From assembly GCA_014379405.1 (NCBI GenBank), contig JACMLU010000023.1, positions 229,116 to 293,115 on the forward strand: a DNA stretch of 64,000 nucleotides, written 5' to 3'. Under the pieces are notes generated by a model, which was not told the DNA's origin, did no database searches, and saw nothing but the letters and a program-made list of their open reading frames with translations. Below are positions 37,195-47,144 of the stretch, piece by piece. Every line of letters starts with the position of its first letter. Position 1 is the first letter of the stretch. Made by a program: the position numbers and the translations under genes. The DNA comes from Flavobacterium sp. (GTDB lineage Bacteria; Bacteroidota; Bacteroidia; Flavobacteriales; Flavobacteriaceae).

Positions 37195-40100
37195 TTAAGT
37201 ATTTCTAACTTTAACGTGGTAAAAAACGTTTGGTTTTGTACCCACATGCTCTAACAAGTGGTACATTCTATCTTCTTCTACCAATTTGGCAACTTTACTT
37301 TCCTTATCATTAACATCTCCAAAAACCATCGCTCCAGTAGTACAAGCACTTGAACAAGCCGTTTGAAATTCACCGTCAACAATAACTCTTCCTTCGTTTT
37401 TGGCTGCCAAAATTGTCGCTTGTGTTTTTTGAATACACATAGAACATTTTTCCATAACCCCACGAGAACGTACACTCACATCTGGATTCAACACCATACG
37501 ACCTAAATCATCATTCATATGAAAATCAAATTCGCTGTTTTTGTTGTATAAGAACCAGTTGAAACGACGTACTTTATAAGGACAGTTGTTTGCACAGTAA
37601 CGAGTACCAACACATCTGTTATAAGCCATATGGTTTTGACCTTGACGGCTATGAGAAGTTGCAGCAACAGGACAAACTGTTTCACAAGGTGCGTGATTAC
37701 AATGTTGACACATTACAGGTTGGAAAGAAACTTGTGGGTTTTCTGACGCTTGTTCCATTTCATTAAAAGTAGAAAGCGAACTTGACAAACCTGCAATATT
37801 TTCTTTTCTTTCGTTATCTCCTGCAAAAGTTTCTTCAGAAGAATAGTATCTGTCGATACGCAACCAGTGCATATCACGACTTCTTCTAACCTCAGATTTA
37901 CCTACAACAGGAACGTTGTTTTCGGCGTGGCAAGCTATAACACAAGAGCCACAACCAGTACAAGCATTCAAATCGATAGAAAGATTAAAATGATGTCCTA
38001 CTGAACGATCAAATGAAGCCCATAAATCAACAGAAGTTGCTTTTACTTCTTCGTGATCCAATGAAACCATTGGTTGAACATTCCAAAATTCAGCATCTTT
38101 GGTATTGAATATCTCTAAAGTAGTTTCTTTAATGATATCCCCTCTTCCCATCAATGTTTTTTGACCTTGAACACAAGCAAATTCATGTTCACCATCCGCT
38201 TTTACTAATGATACAGATTGCACATTATTAAAGCCTTTATATAATGAGTAAGCATTAACACCTACTTGCATTTCTTCTTTTAATGCTGCCTTTTTACCAT
38301 AACCAAAAGCTAAACCAACAGTCCCAACTGCTTGTCCTGGCTGAACAATTACTGGCACATTTTCTAATTTAACTCCATCTGCAGTAGTAATGGTAGCATA
38401 ACTTCCGTTTAAACCACCGTTGGCAACAATTTCATTTGACAATTCCAATTTCTTGGCATCAGCTCCTGAAACAGTAACATAATTATCCCAAGAAACTCTT
38501 GTGATTGGATCTGGAAATTCTTGTAACCAAGGATTGTTTGCTTGTTGACCATCTCCTAAACCAGTTTTTGTATATAAAACTAACTCAAGACCAGCGGCAG
38601 CTTTTGATTGCGACAATGCATTGGCAGCACCAGTATAATCAGCAGTACCACCTGAAGCAGAAGGTATTGCTCCAACAAAAATTCCATCGTGTAATACTGT
38701 ATTCCAAGAAGCACCTGCTGCATTTAATGCAATATTTGCTTTTAAATAATCATAAAAAGTACCAGCAGTTCCATTTAAAGACAATAAAACGTCTTGAAAT
38801 TGTCTGGTATTAAATACAGGTCGAATGGTAGGTTGAGTCAAACCATAAGTTCCTTTTGTAATACTAACATCTCCCCAAGACTCTAAATAGTGAGGCGCTG
38901 CAGCAGCAATAGTTGCAACTGAGGCCGTCTCGTCTTCTTTTAAAGAGAATGAAGCCGAAAGACTTACTTTTTTCAATCCTTCAACAAAATCTTTTGAATT
39001 CGGCAAAGAATAAACTGGATTCACGCCACTCATAATCAAAGTATGAATGCTTCCTGCTTTCATTTCATTAACTAATTGAGCAACTTTTGCATCAGAACCT
39101 TTTCTAATCTGTCTTGTTCCAACTGTTGAAAAAGATTCACTTCTCAATACTTGGTTGATGGCCAAAACCAACAACTGTGCATTTTTATCTTGAATGCCTG
39201 AAACTAAAACTCCTTTGTTACCAGCAGCTCTTAACTGTTGAGCCGCTTTGGTTACTTCAGCTTTTAATTTTGCATCTAAAGTTACTGGAACCGAAGCCCC
39301 AACAACTGTATTATATATAAGCACTAATGCTTGCTTTTGATTTGCAGTTGACATTGCAACACGTTTATCGGCAGCAGCACCAGATAAAGTCATATTAGCT
39401 TCCAATTGGAAATGACGAGATATTTTTTTACTTCCTTGTGGTCCTTGAGGAATTCTTCCTTTTGCATAACCTGAGTCATAATTTCCACCTTGCCAATCTC
39501 CAAGGAAATCTGCACCAACAGAAACAATTACGGAAGCTTTTGAGAAATCATAATCAACTAAAGCTCTTTCTCCATAAACCGATTCAAATGCATCTAATGT
39601 AGCCGATTCAGAAACAGCATCATATATAACGTGTTTTGCATTTGGATTTTTCCCAAGAAATTCAGCTATCAACTTTTCAGTAGATGGACTTGCCAATGTA
39701 TTGGTCAAAAGAACAACTTGCCCTCCTTTTGCTTTGGCATCAGCCAAACCTGATTTTAATTTGGAATCAACATCAATCCAAGTTGCAGGTTTACCACCGA
39801 TTTTCGGCTCTTTCAAACGCATACTGTCATACAAAGACAATATTGACGCATGGATTCTGGCGTTTGCTGAAAATTTAGCTCCTTCAATAGTGTTGTTGTC
39901 TATTTTAATAGGACGACCTTCACGTGTTTTTACTAAAAGGTTGGCAAAATCAAAACCATCAAAAACAGAAGTTGCATAATAATCTGCAATTCCAGGAATG
40001 ATTTGTTCTGGTTGTACTACATAAGGTATCGACATGTGCACAGGACCTTCGCAAGCCGCAAGAGTTGCTGCAGCAGTACTAAATCCAACGTACTTTAAAA

Positions 40101-40263
40101 AATCACGACGTGATGTTGATGAAGATGACAAAGCACCATCGTTTCCTAAAAACTCATCAGTAGGAATCTCTTCAACAAATTCGTTATTTTTAAGCGCCTC
40201 AACAATAGAACTATTTCCGTCTAGTTCTTCAACACTTTTCCAGTATTTTTTGTTTGATGACAT
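37195..40263 (-). CDS. actB: alternative complex III subunit ActB, iron-sulfur/molybdopterin-like fusion
   Basis: A 1022-residue periplasmic subunit. A twin-arginine motif SRRDFLK (51-57) precedes lipobox LAAC with Cys71, so it is probably Tat-exported and lipid-anchored. The middle is a molybdopterin-oxidoreductase-like domain that carries no cofactor in characterised ActB. The C-terminal ferredoxin-like domain has the cysteine sets CTGCGSCVIAC, CQHCNHAPCETVC, CVGTRYCANNC and CSMC...CSSAC, enough for the usual four clusters. It passes electrons from ActC to the hemes of ActA. The Tat motif lies about 50 residues in, which appears normal for this family rather than a start error. Confidence 0.95.
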   Translation of the reverse strand: MSSNKKYWKSVEELDGNSSIVEALKNNEFVEEIPTDEFLGNDGALSSSSTSRRDFLKYVGFSTAAATLAACEGPVHMSIPYVVQPEQIIPGIADYYATSVFDGFDFANLLVKTREGRPIKIDNNTIEGAKFSANARIHASILSLYDSMRLKEPKIGGKPATWIDVDSKLKSGLADAKAKGGQVVLLTNTLASPSTEKLIAEFLGKNPNAKHVIYDAVSESATLDAFESVYGERALVDYDFSKASVIVSVGADFLGDWQGGNYDSGYAKGRIPQGPQGSKKISRHFQLEANMTLSGAAADKRVAMSTANQKQALVLIYNTVVGASVPVTLDAKLKAEVTKAAQQLRAAGNKGVLVSGIQDKNAQLLVLAINQVLRSESFSTVGTRQIRKGSDAKVAQLVNEMKAGSIHTLIMSGVNPVYSLPNSKDFVEGLKKVSLSASFSLKEDETASVATIAAAAPHYLESWGDVSITKGTYGLTQPTIRPVFNTRQFQDVLLSLNGTAGTFYDYLKANIALNAAGASWNTVLHDGIFVGAIPSASGGTADYTGAANALSQSKAAAGLELVLYTKTGLGDGQQANNPWLQEFPDPITRVSWDNYVTVSGADAKKLELSNEIVANGGLNGSYATITTADGVKLENVPVIVQPGQAVGTVGLAFGYGKKAALKEEMQVGVNAYSLYKGFNNVQSVSLVKADGEHEFACVQGQKTLMGRGDIIKETTLEIFNTKDAEFWNVQPMVSLDHEEVKATSVDLWASFDRSVGHHFNLSIDLNACTGCGSCVIACHAENNVPVVGKSEVRRSRDMHWLRIDRYYSSEETFAGDNERKENIAGLSSSLSTFNEMEQASENPQVSFQPVMCQHCNHAPCETVCPVAATSHSRQGQNHMAYNRCVGTRYCANNCPYKVRRFNWFLYNKNSEFDFHMNDDLGRMVLNPDVSVRSRGVMEKCSMCIQKTQATILAAKNEGRVIVDGEFQTACSSACTTGAMVFGDVNDKESKVAKLVEEDRMYHLLEHVGTKPNVFYHVKVRNT

Positions 40264-40298
40264 ATTCTATATAAATATTAGCTTCTTAATTATTTTTT

Positions 40299-41642
40299 TT
40301 AATAGTGGCATTTACCACATTCCAATCCACCCATTTGTGCAGCAGTCAATTTTTCTACACCATATTTTTTGGAAAGTTGCTCGTGGATTTTGGTGTAATA
40401 GTCATTACCTTCCATTTTAACTTCTGTCTTTCTATGACAATCAACACACCATTTCATTGTTAAAGGCGCAAACTGTTTTTGAATTTCATAAGTCTGAACT
40501 GGTCCGTGACAAGTTTGACATTCAACCCCAGCAACATTTACGTGTTGAGAGTGATTGAAGTAAACAAAGCTTTGCAAATTATGAATACGAACCCATTTCA
40601 CAGGTTCTGTTTTTCCAGTATACTTTTGATTGTCTTTATCCCAACCCACAGCTTTGTACAATTTAGCTATTTCATTATCATAAAAAGCTTTAGAGTACTC
40701 GGGAGTAGCAGTTGTATCCGATACTTCAGAAATATTTTTATGACAGTTCATACAAACATTCAACGAAGGAATACCTGCTGATTTTCCAACTCTTGCTGCC
40801 GAGTGACAGTAGTTACAATCAATTCCATTGCTTCCTGCGTGAATTCTATGAGAATAATGTATTGGTTGAATTGGAGAATAATCTTGATCAACACCCACTT
40901 GCATTAAGTATCCATAGACAAAAAATCCACTAGCCAACAACAAGAATATTGAAGTTACCAAGACTAAAAATTGATTTCTAACAAATGCTTTCCATATTGG
41001 TAAAGTTGGTTCTTTTGGAGCAACACTAATCCCATTGGCAGCAGCAACTTTTCTTAAAACATTGTTCACCAAGAACAACATCACGATCAGTATTGCCATT
41101 ACCAATGCCAAAGCACCTAGAATAACGTTATTCGAAATCCCTCCTTCATTACCATCAGCACCAGGAATTTTCCCCCCAGCAACTGTAGACGCAGGAGCCT
41201 CTGCTTTAGGCTCAGAGACATAAGCGATAATATTATCAATATCAGCCTCTGATAATTGAGGAAAAGAAGTCATTGGCACCTTGTTGTTTTCTTCAAAAAC
41301 TTTTACTGCCTGAGCATCTCCAGATTTTATCAAATCGCCACTATTGTGAACCCATTTGTAAATCCAAGCTTTGTCATATTTAGCACCAACACCTCTAAGA
41401 GCAGGCCCAGTTGCTTTCGCGTCTAATTTATGACAAGCAGCACAATTGGTATTAAAAAGGTCTTTCCCTTTTGCAGTGTCTCCTCCTGCCGCAGCCACAG
41501 GTGCTGCAGTAGTCGCTGCTGGAGCTGGAGTTGCCGCCGGAGCCGCTTCTTGCGCAAATGAACTCAAGGATAAGGTCAGCATCAAAGCCACGCTTAAATA
41601 TAATTTCCTTGTAATCGAATTATGGTCACCCATCTTTTTCAT
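40299..41642 (-). CDS. actA: alternative complex III subunit ActA, hexaheme cytochrome c
   Basis: A 447-residue protein with a signal peptide (cleavage near SFAQ, residue 31), an Ala/Pro-rich spacer, and a class I monoheme domain (CAACH at 67-71). Two membrane helices follow (about 168-192 and 225-248), then a pentaheme domain with CNYCH, CMNCH, CQTCH, CVDCH and CGKCH. Six CxxCH motifs are therefore present, one more than a bare pentaheme ActA. It is the first gene of the operon and is preceded by a consensus promoter. The extra monoheme domain could deliver electrons to the oxidase CuA. Confidence 0.94.
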   Translation of the reverse strand: MKKMGDHNSITRKLYLSVALMLTLSLSSFAQEAAPAATPAPAATTAAPVAAAGGDTAKGKDLFNTNCAACHKLDAKATGPALRGVGAKYDKAWIYKWVHNSGDLIKSGDAQAVKVFEENNKVPMTSFPQLSEADIDNIIAYVSEPKAEAPASTVAGGKIPGADGNEGGISNNVILGALALVMAILIVMLFLVNNVLRKVAAANGISVAPKEPTLPIWKAFVRNQFLVLVTSIFLLLASGFFVYGYLMQVGVDQDYSPIQPIHYSHRIHAGSNGIDCNYCHSAARVGKSAGIPSLNVCMNCHKNISEVSDTTATPEYSKAFYDNEIAKLYKAVGWDKDNQKYTGKTEPVKWVRIHNLQSFVYFNHSQHVNVAGVECQTCHGPVQTYEIQKQFAPLTMKWCVDCHRKTEVKMEGNDYYTKIHEQLSKKYGVEKLTAAQMGGLECGKCHY

Positions 41643-41726
41643 ATAGTATAGTAATTATCTACAATATTGATATGATTTTTTTCAAATGTAAAATATGATA
41701 AAAATCACTTTTTTTAAAATATTCGA

Positions 41727-41756
41727 CAAAAATACACTTTAAGAACTATTCTCAAA
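41727..41756 (-). promoter_or_regulatory. promoter for the actA-ctaD operon
   Basis: On the minus strand: TTTG, 18 bases, TATTTTTG, giving a leader of about 80 bases before actA. A second -7-like TACATTTG (41683-41690) lies closer to the gene without a partner. Confidence 0.65.
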
Positions 41757-41857
41757 ACCTTAAAATAGTCTTAAATATAATTTATATTCATTCTAAATAA
41801 TTTTTGCGTTTTAGTATTAATCTTTAAACACTATTTTTGCATAAAAACATACAGATT

Positions 41858-42247
41858 ATGAGAATTATAGCCACGAAAAAAATATTTTTATCTTCTTTAT
41901 TATTAGTTGCTTTGACAACAAAAATGAAGGCTCAAGATCAAAATATCTCGATTAGTCAAGACCCGAAATTTGAACAATTACTGAATGAAAAGAGAAAAAT
42001 AAATACTTCACTTACAGTAAATGATTCTTATAAAATTCAAATATATAGTGGAGGCAGCGAAAACGCCAAAAAAACATTAACCGAGTTCAAACAAGAATTT
42101 GCAGCTATAGATGCGACAATTGTTTTCAACACACCAAATTATAAGGTATGGATTGGTAGTTTTAAAACTCGCATCGAAGCCGAAAGAAATTTGGCAAATA
42201 TCAAGGATCGATACAAAAATGTACTTTTGATAAAGCCAAGTAAATAA
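41858..42247 (+). CDS. secreted SPOR domain protein
   Basis: A 129-residue protein with a signal peptide (MRIIATKKIFLSSLLLVALTTKMKA, cut before QDQN) and a C-terminal SPOR-like domain (about 55-127: YKIQIYSGGSENAKKTLTEFKQEF and YKVWIGSFKTRIEAERNLANIK). SPOR domains bind denuded peptidoglycan glycan strands, often at division sites. I use ATG 41858 rather than an upstream TTG because it starts exactly at the signal peptide. A TATTTTTG box at 41832-41839 is a likely -7 element, though it would give a very short leader. It is a single-gene unit that ends at a strong bidirectional terminator. Confidence 0.85.
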   Translation: MRIIATKKIFLSSLLLVALTTKMKAQDQNISISQDPKFEQLLNEKRKINTSLTVNDSYKIQIYSGGSENAKKTLTEFKQEFAAIDATIVFNTPNYKVWIGSFKTRIEAERNLANIKDRYKNVLLIKPSK

Positions 42248-42262
42248 AATCGTTCATTAAAA

Positions 42263-42304
42263 AGCATAAAAAAACCGTTAATTAGTTAACGGTTTTTTTA
42301 TGCT
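42263..42304. terminator. bidirectional terminator, 19-bp stem
   Basis: A perfect 19-bp stem (AGCAT, seven A residues, CCGTTAA) with loop TTAG, between the convergent SPOR and acidic protein genes. Each strand has an A-run before and a T-run after the core. Confidence 0.93.
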
Positions 42305-42308
42305 CAAA

Positions 42309-42704
42309 TTAGACTCTTAGATGATTAAATCTTCGAGGGTCATCTTCGGAAAATTCTGTTTGAAAAACCTCTTCGTCATCATCATTATCTTCTTTGGGAT
42401 CTTCCACAATCTCTTCCTCAGTTTCATTAAAATCCTCTCCAGGCATGTCTACAGGATATTCAGCCTCTTCTTCTAAGTCTTCATCATCCGAATCTTTTTC
42501 GTTTTCCTCTTCACCTTCCTCTTCATCTTCCTCTTCCTCTTCATCTTCGTCTTTGTCATCTGGATAATCTGAATTAAGAAAATCATCCTCATCATTTGTT
42601 ATTCGATCTGGATCTGGATTGTTCGAAGTAAAATCGCTTTTAGCTACATAATCATCGATTCCGTAAAACTCTTCTTTTGCAACAGCATTTTCAATAGCAC
42701 TCAT
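42309..42704 (-). CDS. highly acidic hypothetical protein
   Basis: A 131-residue protein in which about 60 residues are Asp or Glu, concentrated in two blocks (about 38-80 and 90-112). It has no cysteine, signal peptide or membrane segment and is predicted disordered. A basic C-terminal tip (RRFNHLRV) and a somewhat ordered N-terminus (IENAVAKEEFYGIDDYVAKSD) flank the acidic region. I do not recognise the family. A CAAATTTA box (42736-42743, minus-strand TAAATTTG) upstream and a shared terminator downstream support a real transcript. A nucleic-acid mimic, cation buffer or chaperone-like role are all possible guesses. Confidence 0.7.
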   Translation of the reverse strand: MSAIENAVAKEEFYGIDDYVAKSDFTSNNPDPDRITNDEDDFLNSDYPDDKDEDEEEEEDEEEGEEENEKDSDDEDLEEEAEYPVDMPGEDFNETEEEIVEDPKEDNDDDEEVFQTEFSEDDPRRFNHLRV

Positions 42705-42894
42705 AATATTAAATTTTTAAATGATTGGTATGTGTCAAATTTAGAGCCTATAGACAACAAACTATTTACAGAATTCTAACTGTTAATTTCATAATTTACA
42801 GGTGGTTATTATATAATTCTAATGAAAAATTGTATAACACCATCCCACACAAGTCTACTACTTTTGGAAGTATTAATTATAAAAAAATATTATT

Positions 42895-43464
42895 ATGAAA
42901 ACCGCAGAGAAAAAACAAAATTCTTCTAAACTAGAAGACAAAAAAGGAATGACAAAACCGAAATCAGATGCGGCATCTGGTTTGACGGAATTATTTGAAG
43001 ATGGACTAAAAGACATTTATTGGGCAGAGAAAGCTTTAACAAAAGCTATCCCAAAAATGGCTAAAAATGCAACATCACCAGAATTAGTGGATGCTTTAAA
43101 CAATCACCTAACAGAAACTCTGGAGCAAGTAAATCGTTTGGAACAAGTTTTTGAATTGATAGGTCAAAAAGCAACTGCAAAAAAATGTGATGCTATGGCT
43201 GGACTAATTGAAGAAGGAGAAGGTATAATAGAAGAAACTGAAATTGGTGTGGTTCGTGATGCAGGAATCATAGCAGCAAGCCAAAAAATTGAGCATTATG
43301 AAATTGCAACTTATGGAACACTCCGACAATTTGCAGAAACCTTGGGTTTACCCGAAATTGCTTCACTATTGTTACTAACCTTGGATGAAGAAAAAGGAGC
43401 AGACAAAAAACTAACAGAAGTGGCTGTAAATGCCATTAATCTTGAAGCAGCACAACAAGACTAA
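42895..43464 (+). CDS. YciF-like ferritin-like protein (DUF892)
   Basis: A 189-residue all-helical protein of the DUF892/YciE-YciF group: GLTELFEDGLKDIYWAEKALTKAIPKMAKNA, LVDALNNHLTETLEQVNRLEQVFELIGQKA, AGIIAASQKIEHYEIATYGTLRQFAETLG. The carboxylate and histidine residues fit a ferritin-like di-iron site. These proteins are stress-induced in enterobacteria, but their activity is not established. The first 27 residues are Lys-rich and outside the domain. A TACTTTTG box at 42859-42866 is a good -7 element about 30 bases before the ATG, and a terminator follows the stop. Confidence 0.88.
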   Translation: MKTAEKKQNSSKLEDKKGMTKPKSDAASGLTELFEDGLKDIYWAEKALTKAIPKMAKNATSPELVDALNNHLTETLEQVNRLEQVFELIGQKATAKKCDAMAGLIEEGEGIIEETEIGVVRDAGIIAASQKIEHYEIATYGTLRQFAETLGLPEIASLLLLTLDEEKGADKKLTEVAVNAINLEAAQQD

Positions 43465-43484
43465 GATGATGGTAGAATTAATTT

Positions 43485-43510
43485 AAAGTGCGGCTTAAAA
43501 GCTGCACTTT
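43485..43510 (+). terminator. terminator after the YciF-like gene
   Basis: A 10-bp stem AAAGTGCGGC / GCTGCACTTT (one G-T pair), loop TTAAAA, followed by T residues. Confidence 0.85.
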
Positions 43511-43705
43511 TTTATTTATAATTATAGCCAACTATTACGTGAAATAAATTGCTTTCACTTTATAATATAGACAAAAAAATCCCGATTGTTCTATTTGCTT
43601 TTTTGTTTTTGATTTGTTTTGTTTGCTGACGTTTGAATACAAATAAGCAATACTGCGATGGCAACACGATATATTTATTTTATTTATCTTGGACTATAGA
43701 ATTTC

Positions 43706-43990
43706 TTATAAAAATTTTATAATAAAAATTAGATAAAATAAAAATACTGACGAATGAATTATAATCGAAATTATATTTGTTTTTTCTTTGTAATAATATT
43801 TCCAAATATTTATTGCCAGAAAGACCAAACTTAGTAATGGTAAAATTATCGGAGCTATTGTTTCTAATATCATTAGACCTGTCCCAGATGGAAATATCCT
43901 ATATCTAATAACAATCAAAAACCATAATATTACGTAAAACAACATTGTCAAAAAAGCACTTTTATATTTTGGATTTTCTATTTTAAACAT
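43706..43990 (-). CDS. small three-helix membrane protein, hypothetical
   Basis: A 94-residue protein with three predicted membrane helices (about residues 12-29, 39-62 and 74-93), short charged loops (IRYRIFPSG, KYYYKEK) and a Lys-rich N-terminus. I do not recognise a family. It lies alone in an AT-rich stretch between the YciF-like gene and infB, and neither neighbour suggests a function. The consistent helix pattern supports a real gene, but conservation cannot be judged here. Confidence 0.5.
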   Translation of the reverse strand: MFKIENPKYKSAFLTMLFYVILWFLIVIRYRIFPSGTGLMILETIAPIILPLLSLVFLAINIWKYYYKEKTNIISIIIHSSVFLFYLIFIIKFL

Positions 43991-44110
43991 TTAATTTATT
44001 TATTTATAAATTTATTTAACGCTGAATAAAACGCTTCTTACATTGGTCAATAGGGTGGATTTCTTGCAATAATTCAATTGCTTTTAATTTTCCTTAACAA
44101 CCCCGATAAA

Positions 44111-44126
44111 ACGGATTGCAATCCGT
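44111..44126. repeat. 16-bp perfect palindrome (REP-like)
   Basis: The sequence ACGGATTGCAATCCGT reads the same on both strands. It stands alone in the gap between the small membrane protein and the infB terminator and is GC-richer than its surroundings. It resembles the core of repetitive extragenic palindromes, but only one copy was noticed in this window. Confidence 0.55.
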
Positions 44127-44204
44127 GACAAATTCTATATTTAAACAAATCTACTAAAAATCCCAATCATTCAAGAAAACAATTGGCCACAATCTAAAAC
44201 AAAA

Positions 44205-44226
44205 AAATCCCGATTGCTCGGGATTT
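44205..44226 (-). terminator. terminator after infB
   Basis: A 9-bp stem AAATCCCGA / TCGGGATTT with loop TTGC, 20 bases beyond the infB stop. On the minus strand it is followed by TTTT. Confidence 0.88.
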
Positions 44227-44246
44227 CTTATAAATATATCGAAATT

Positions 44247-47144
44247 TTATTTCAATTTCTTTTTGATCGCTACTTCGTGGAAAGCTTCGATAACGTCTCT
44301 TTCTTCGATGTCGTTGTATCCTTTTATTTGAATACCACAATCGTAACCTTTGGCTACTTCTTTCACGTCGTCTTTGAAACGTTTCAAGGCGATAAGTTCA
44401 CCTGTATGAACTACAACACCATCACGAATGATTCTAATTTTGGCATTTCTGGCGATTTTACCATCCATAACCATACATCCTGCAATTGTACCCACTTTAG
44501 AGATTTTAAACAACTCTCTAACTTCGGCAGTACCCAGAACTTCTTCTTTCATTTCTGGAGCAAGCATCCCTTCCATTGCATCTTTCAAGTCGTCGATAGC
44601 GGCGTAAATGATAGAATAGTAACGGATATCAATTTCTTCTTTGTCGGCCAATTGTCTTGCATTTCCAGCAGGACGAACATTAAATCCAATAATAATCGCA
44701 TCCGAAGCAGAAGCCAACATAACGTCAGTTTCAGTAATCGCTCCAACACCTTTATGTATAATATTAATTTGGATTTCTTCGGTAGATAATTTAGAGAACG
44801 AATCAGACAATGCTTCAACAGAACCATCCACATCCCCTTTAAGGATAATGTTCAATTCTTTAAATTGACCCAATGCAATACGACGTCCAATTTCATCTAA
44901 AGTAATATGTCGTTGCGTACGAACAGATTGTTCACGCATCAATTGAGAACGTTTGGCGGCAATTTGCTTGGCTTCTTTTTCGTCTTCAAAAACATTAAAC
45001 TTGTCACCCGCTGTTGCAGCTCCATCCAATCCTAATACAGATACTGGAGTCGAAGGACCGGCTACGGTCACAATGTTTCCTCTTTCATCGTGCATAGCTT
45101 TAATTTTACCATGGTGTTTTCCAGCCAACATATAATCTCCAATTTTCAGAGTTCCATGTTGTACTAATATAGTAGAAACGTATCCTTTTCCTTTATCCAA
45201 GAAAGCTTCCACAACTGTTCCTTGAGCAGCTTTGTTTGGATTGGATTTCAAGTCAAGAATTTCCGCTTCTAATAATACTTTTTCTAATAAATCTTTAACA
45301 CCTGTACCCACTTTTGCAGAAATATCATGTGATTGGATTTTTCCACCCCAATCCTCAACAAGTAAATTCATACCTGCCAATTTTTCCTTGATTTTCTCAA
45401 CATTAGCATTTGGCTTATCAATTTTGTTGATGGCAAATATAATTGGCACATTTGCAGCTTGAGCGTGAGAAATAGCTTCTTTGGTTTGTGGCATAATGTC
45501 ATCATCCGCAGCTACCACAATAATGGCAATATCCGTAACTTGAGCTCCACGAGCACGCATTGCGGTAAACGCTTCGTGACCTGGTGTATCTAAGAATGCA
45601 ATTTTTTGACCGTTATCCAAAGTCACTCCGTAGGCACCAATGTGTTGTGTAATTCCTCCAGATTCACCAGCGATAACATTTTCTTTACGAATATAATCCA
45701 GTAACGATGTTTTTCCGTGATCGACGTGACCCATTACGGTTACGATAGGCGCTCTGAAAACTAAATCTTCTTCTTTATCTTCAACAACTTGAATTGCTTC
45801 TTCAATATCAACCGTGATAAATTCCACTTCATATCCAAATTCATCGGCAACAATAGTCAAAGTTTCTGCATCCAAACGCTGGTTTTGAGTAACCATAATT
45901 CCAAGGGACATACAAGTTCCAATCACTTTAGTAATTGGCACATCCATCATAATAGCAATTTCACCTACGGTTACAAACTCGGTAACTTTGATGGTTTTGC
46001 TACCTTCATCCAAAGCTCTTTGCTCGTCATCCGATTTTTGACGGTGCGTATCTCTTTTGTCTCTTCTATATTTAGCTGCTTTAGATTTACCACCTTTTCC
46101 TTGTAGTTTTTCTAAAGTCTCTCTAATTTGATTTTTTACTTCTTCTTCTGTTGGCTCAACTTTAGCAGTAATGGCAGGTCTAGCTCCTTTTACGAAACCA
46201 GGTCTAGCACCTCTGTTGGCATTGAAACCTCCACCTCCAGTATTTGGAGTAATTTTGTTTGGATTCGGAGCACCCGGAACTCCAGGAGTTGCAGGTGGTC
46301 TTGGCGCGCCCGGTTTTGGGGCAATCCTTTTTCGTTTATTCTTGTTGGCATTACTGGCCGCACTACCAGGAGCTCCAGGAGCACCAGGTTTGTTAGGTGT
46401 AATTTTCGGTTCTTCTTTTTTCTTTTTCGGTTTATTGAATTGAGATAAATCAATTACTTGTCCGGTCAAAGTAGCACCTGAAAGTTTTTGATATTGTGTC
46501 GTGATAGATTCTTCAACTGGCGGTGCATCAACAACTGGAGCTGCAACAGCTTTTGGAGTTGCTGCTTTTGGTTCTGGAACAACCACTGCTTCAACTTTAG
46601 CTTCTTTTATCTCGACAACAGGTTTTTTAACCTCTTTGTTTTCAACAACAATTTTTTCTTGAACAGGTTCTTTTTGAACTGGTTTCTCTTGTTGAACTGG
46701 TTTCTCTTGTTGAATTTTTTCAACAGGAACTTCCTTTTTCTCAACAGCTGTCGGAGGAGGAACTACTACCGGTTTTTTTGGATTAAGATCAATATTTCCA
46801 ACGAGAGTTGGCCCAGTTACAGTAGCTCTAGCTTTGATAACTTCTTGATTTCTTATTCTTTCTTCGTCTTGTTTGCGCTTGTCTTCGATTTCTTTTTCAC
46901 GTTCAATACGCAAAGCTTCTTTCTCTTTTCTTTTCTCTTCCCCTACTTCTTTTGAAGCTTCTTTATTACCCTTGTCGCCTGCAAACTGACCGCACAAAAC
47001 ATTGTATACGTCGTCAGAAATTTTTGTGTTGGGGTTGGATTCAACAACAATCCCCTTATCTTTTAGATAATCCACAGCTCTTTCTAAAGAAATATTCAAC
47101 TCCCTTAAAACCTTGTTTATTCTAATAATTTTCTCTTCAGACAT
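44247..47144 (-). CDS. infB: translation initiation factor IF-2
   Basis: A 965-residue GTPase that places initiator tRNA on the 30S subunit and promotes subunit joining. Parts: IF2N-like start ([26 protein letters not shown]), a long Lys/Glu/Pro/Ala/Gly-rich linker (about 60-370), and the G domain with [17 protein letters not shown] and NKIDKP, followed by domains II-IV to the C-terminus. The linker contains an 18-base tandem duplication (46676-46711) encoding a repeated QQEKPV-type unit and several Pro-Gly runs. It ends the rimP-nusA-infB operon and is followed by a terminator. Confidence 0.97.
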   Translation of the reverse strand: MSEEKIIRINKVLRELNISLERAVDYLKDKGIVVESNPNTKISDDVYNVLCGQFAGDKGNKEASKEVGEEKRKEKEALRIEREKEIEDKRKQDEERIRNQEVIKARATVTGPTLVGNIDLNPKKPVVVPPPTAVEKKEVPVEKIQQEKPVQQEKPVQKEPVQEKIVVENKEVKKPVVEIKEAKVEAVVVPEPKAATPKAVAAPVVDAPPVEESITTQYQKLSGATLTGQVIDLSQFNKPKKKKEEPKITPNKPGAPGAPGSAASNANKNKRKRIAPKPGAPRPPATPGVPGAPNPNKITPNTGGGGFNANRGARPGFVKGARPAITAKVEPTEEEVKNQIRETLEKLQGKGGKSKAAKYRRDKRDTHRQKSDDEQRALDEGSKTIKVTEFVTVGEIAIMMDVPITKVIGTCMSLGIMVTQNQRLDAETLTIVADEFGYEVEFITVDIEEAIQVVEDKEEDLVFRAPIVTVMGHVDHGKTSLLDYIRKENVIAGESGGITQHIGAYGVTLDNGQKIAFLDTPGHEAFTAMRARGAQVTDIAIIVVAADDDIMPQTKEAISHAQAANVPIIFAINKIDKPNANVEKIKEKLAGMNLLVEDWGGKIQSHDISAKVGTGVKDLLEKVLLEAEILDLKSNPNKAAQGTVVEAFLDKGKGYVSTILVQHGTLKIGDYMLAGKHHGKIKAMHDERGNIVTVAGPSTPVSVLGLDGAATAGDKFNVFEDEKEAKQIAAKRSQLMREQSVRTQRHITLDEIGRRIALGQFKELNIILKGDVDGSVEALSDSFSKLSTEEIQINIIHKGVGAITETDVMLASASDAIIIGFNVRPAGNARQLADKEEIDIRYYSIIYAAIDDLKDAMEGMLAPEMKEEVLGTAEVRELFKISKVGTIAGCMVMDGKIARNAKIRIIRDGVVVHTGELIALKRFKDDVKEVAKGYDCGIQIKGYNDIEERDVIEAFHEVAIKKKLK

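Noticed and set aside
41837..41857. TTG start for the SPOR protein
   Set aside because: It overlaps the -7 box and would put seven residues before a clean signal peptide.
44214..44789. 191-residue plus-strand frame opposite infB
   Set aside because: It is the shadow of the highly conserved infB C-terminal region and has an unlikely Phe/Asn/Ser-rich composition.
46488..46955. 155-residue plus-strand frame rich in Phe, Asn and Trp
   Set aside because: Antisense of the Lys/Glu/Pro-rich IF-2 linker; composition is explained entirely by that.
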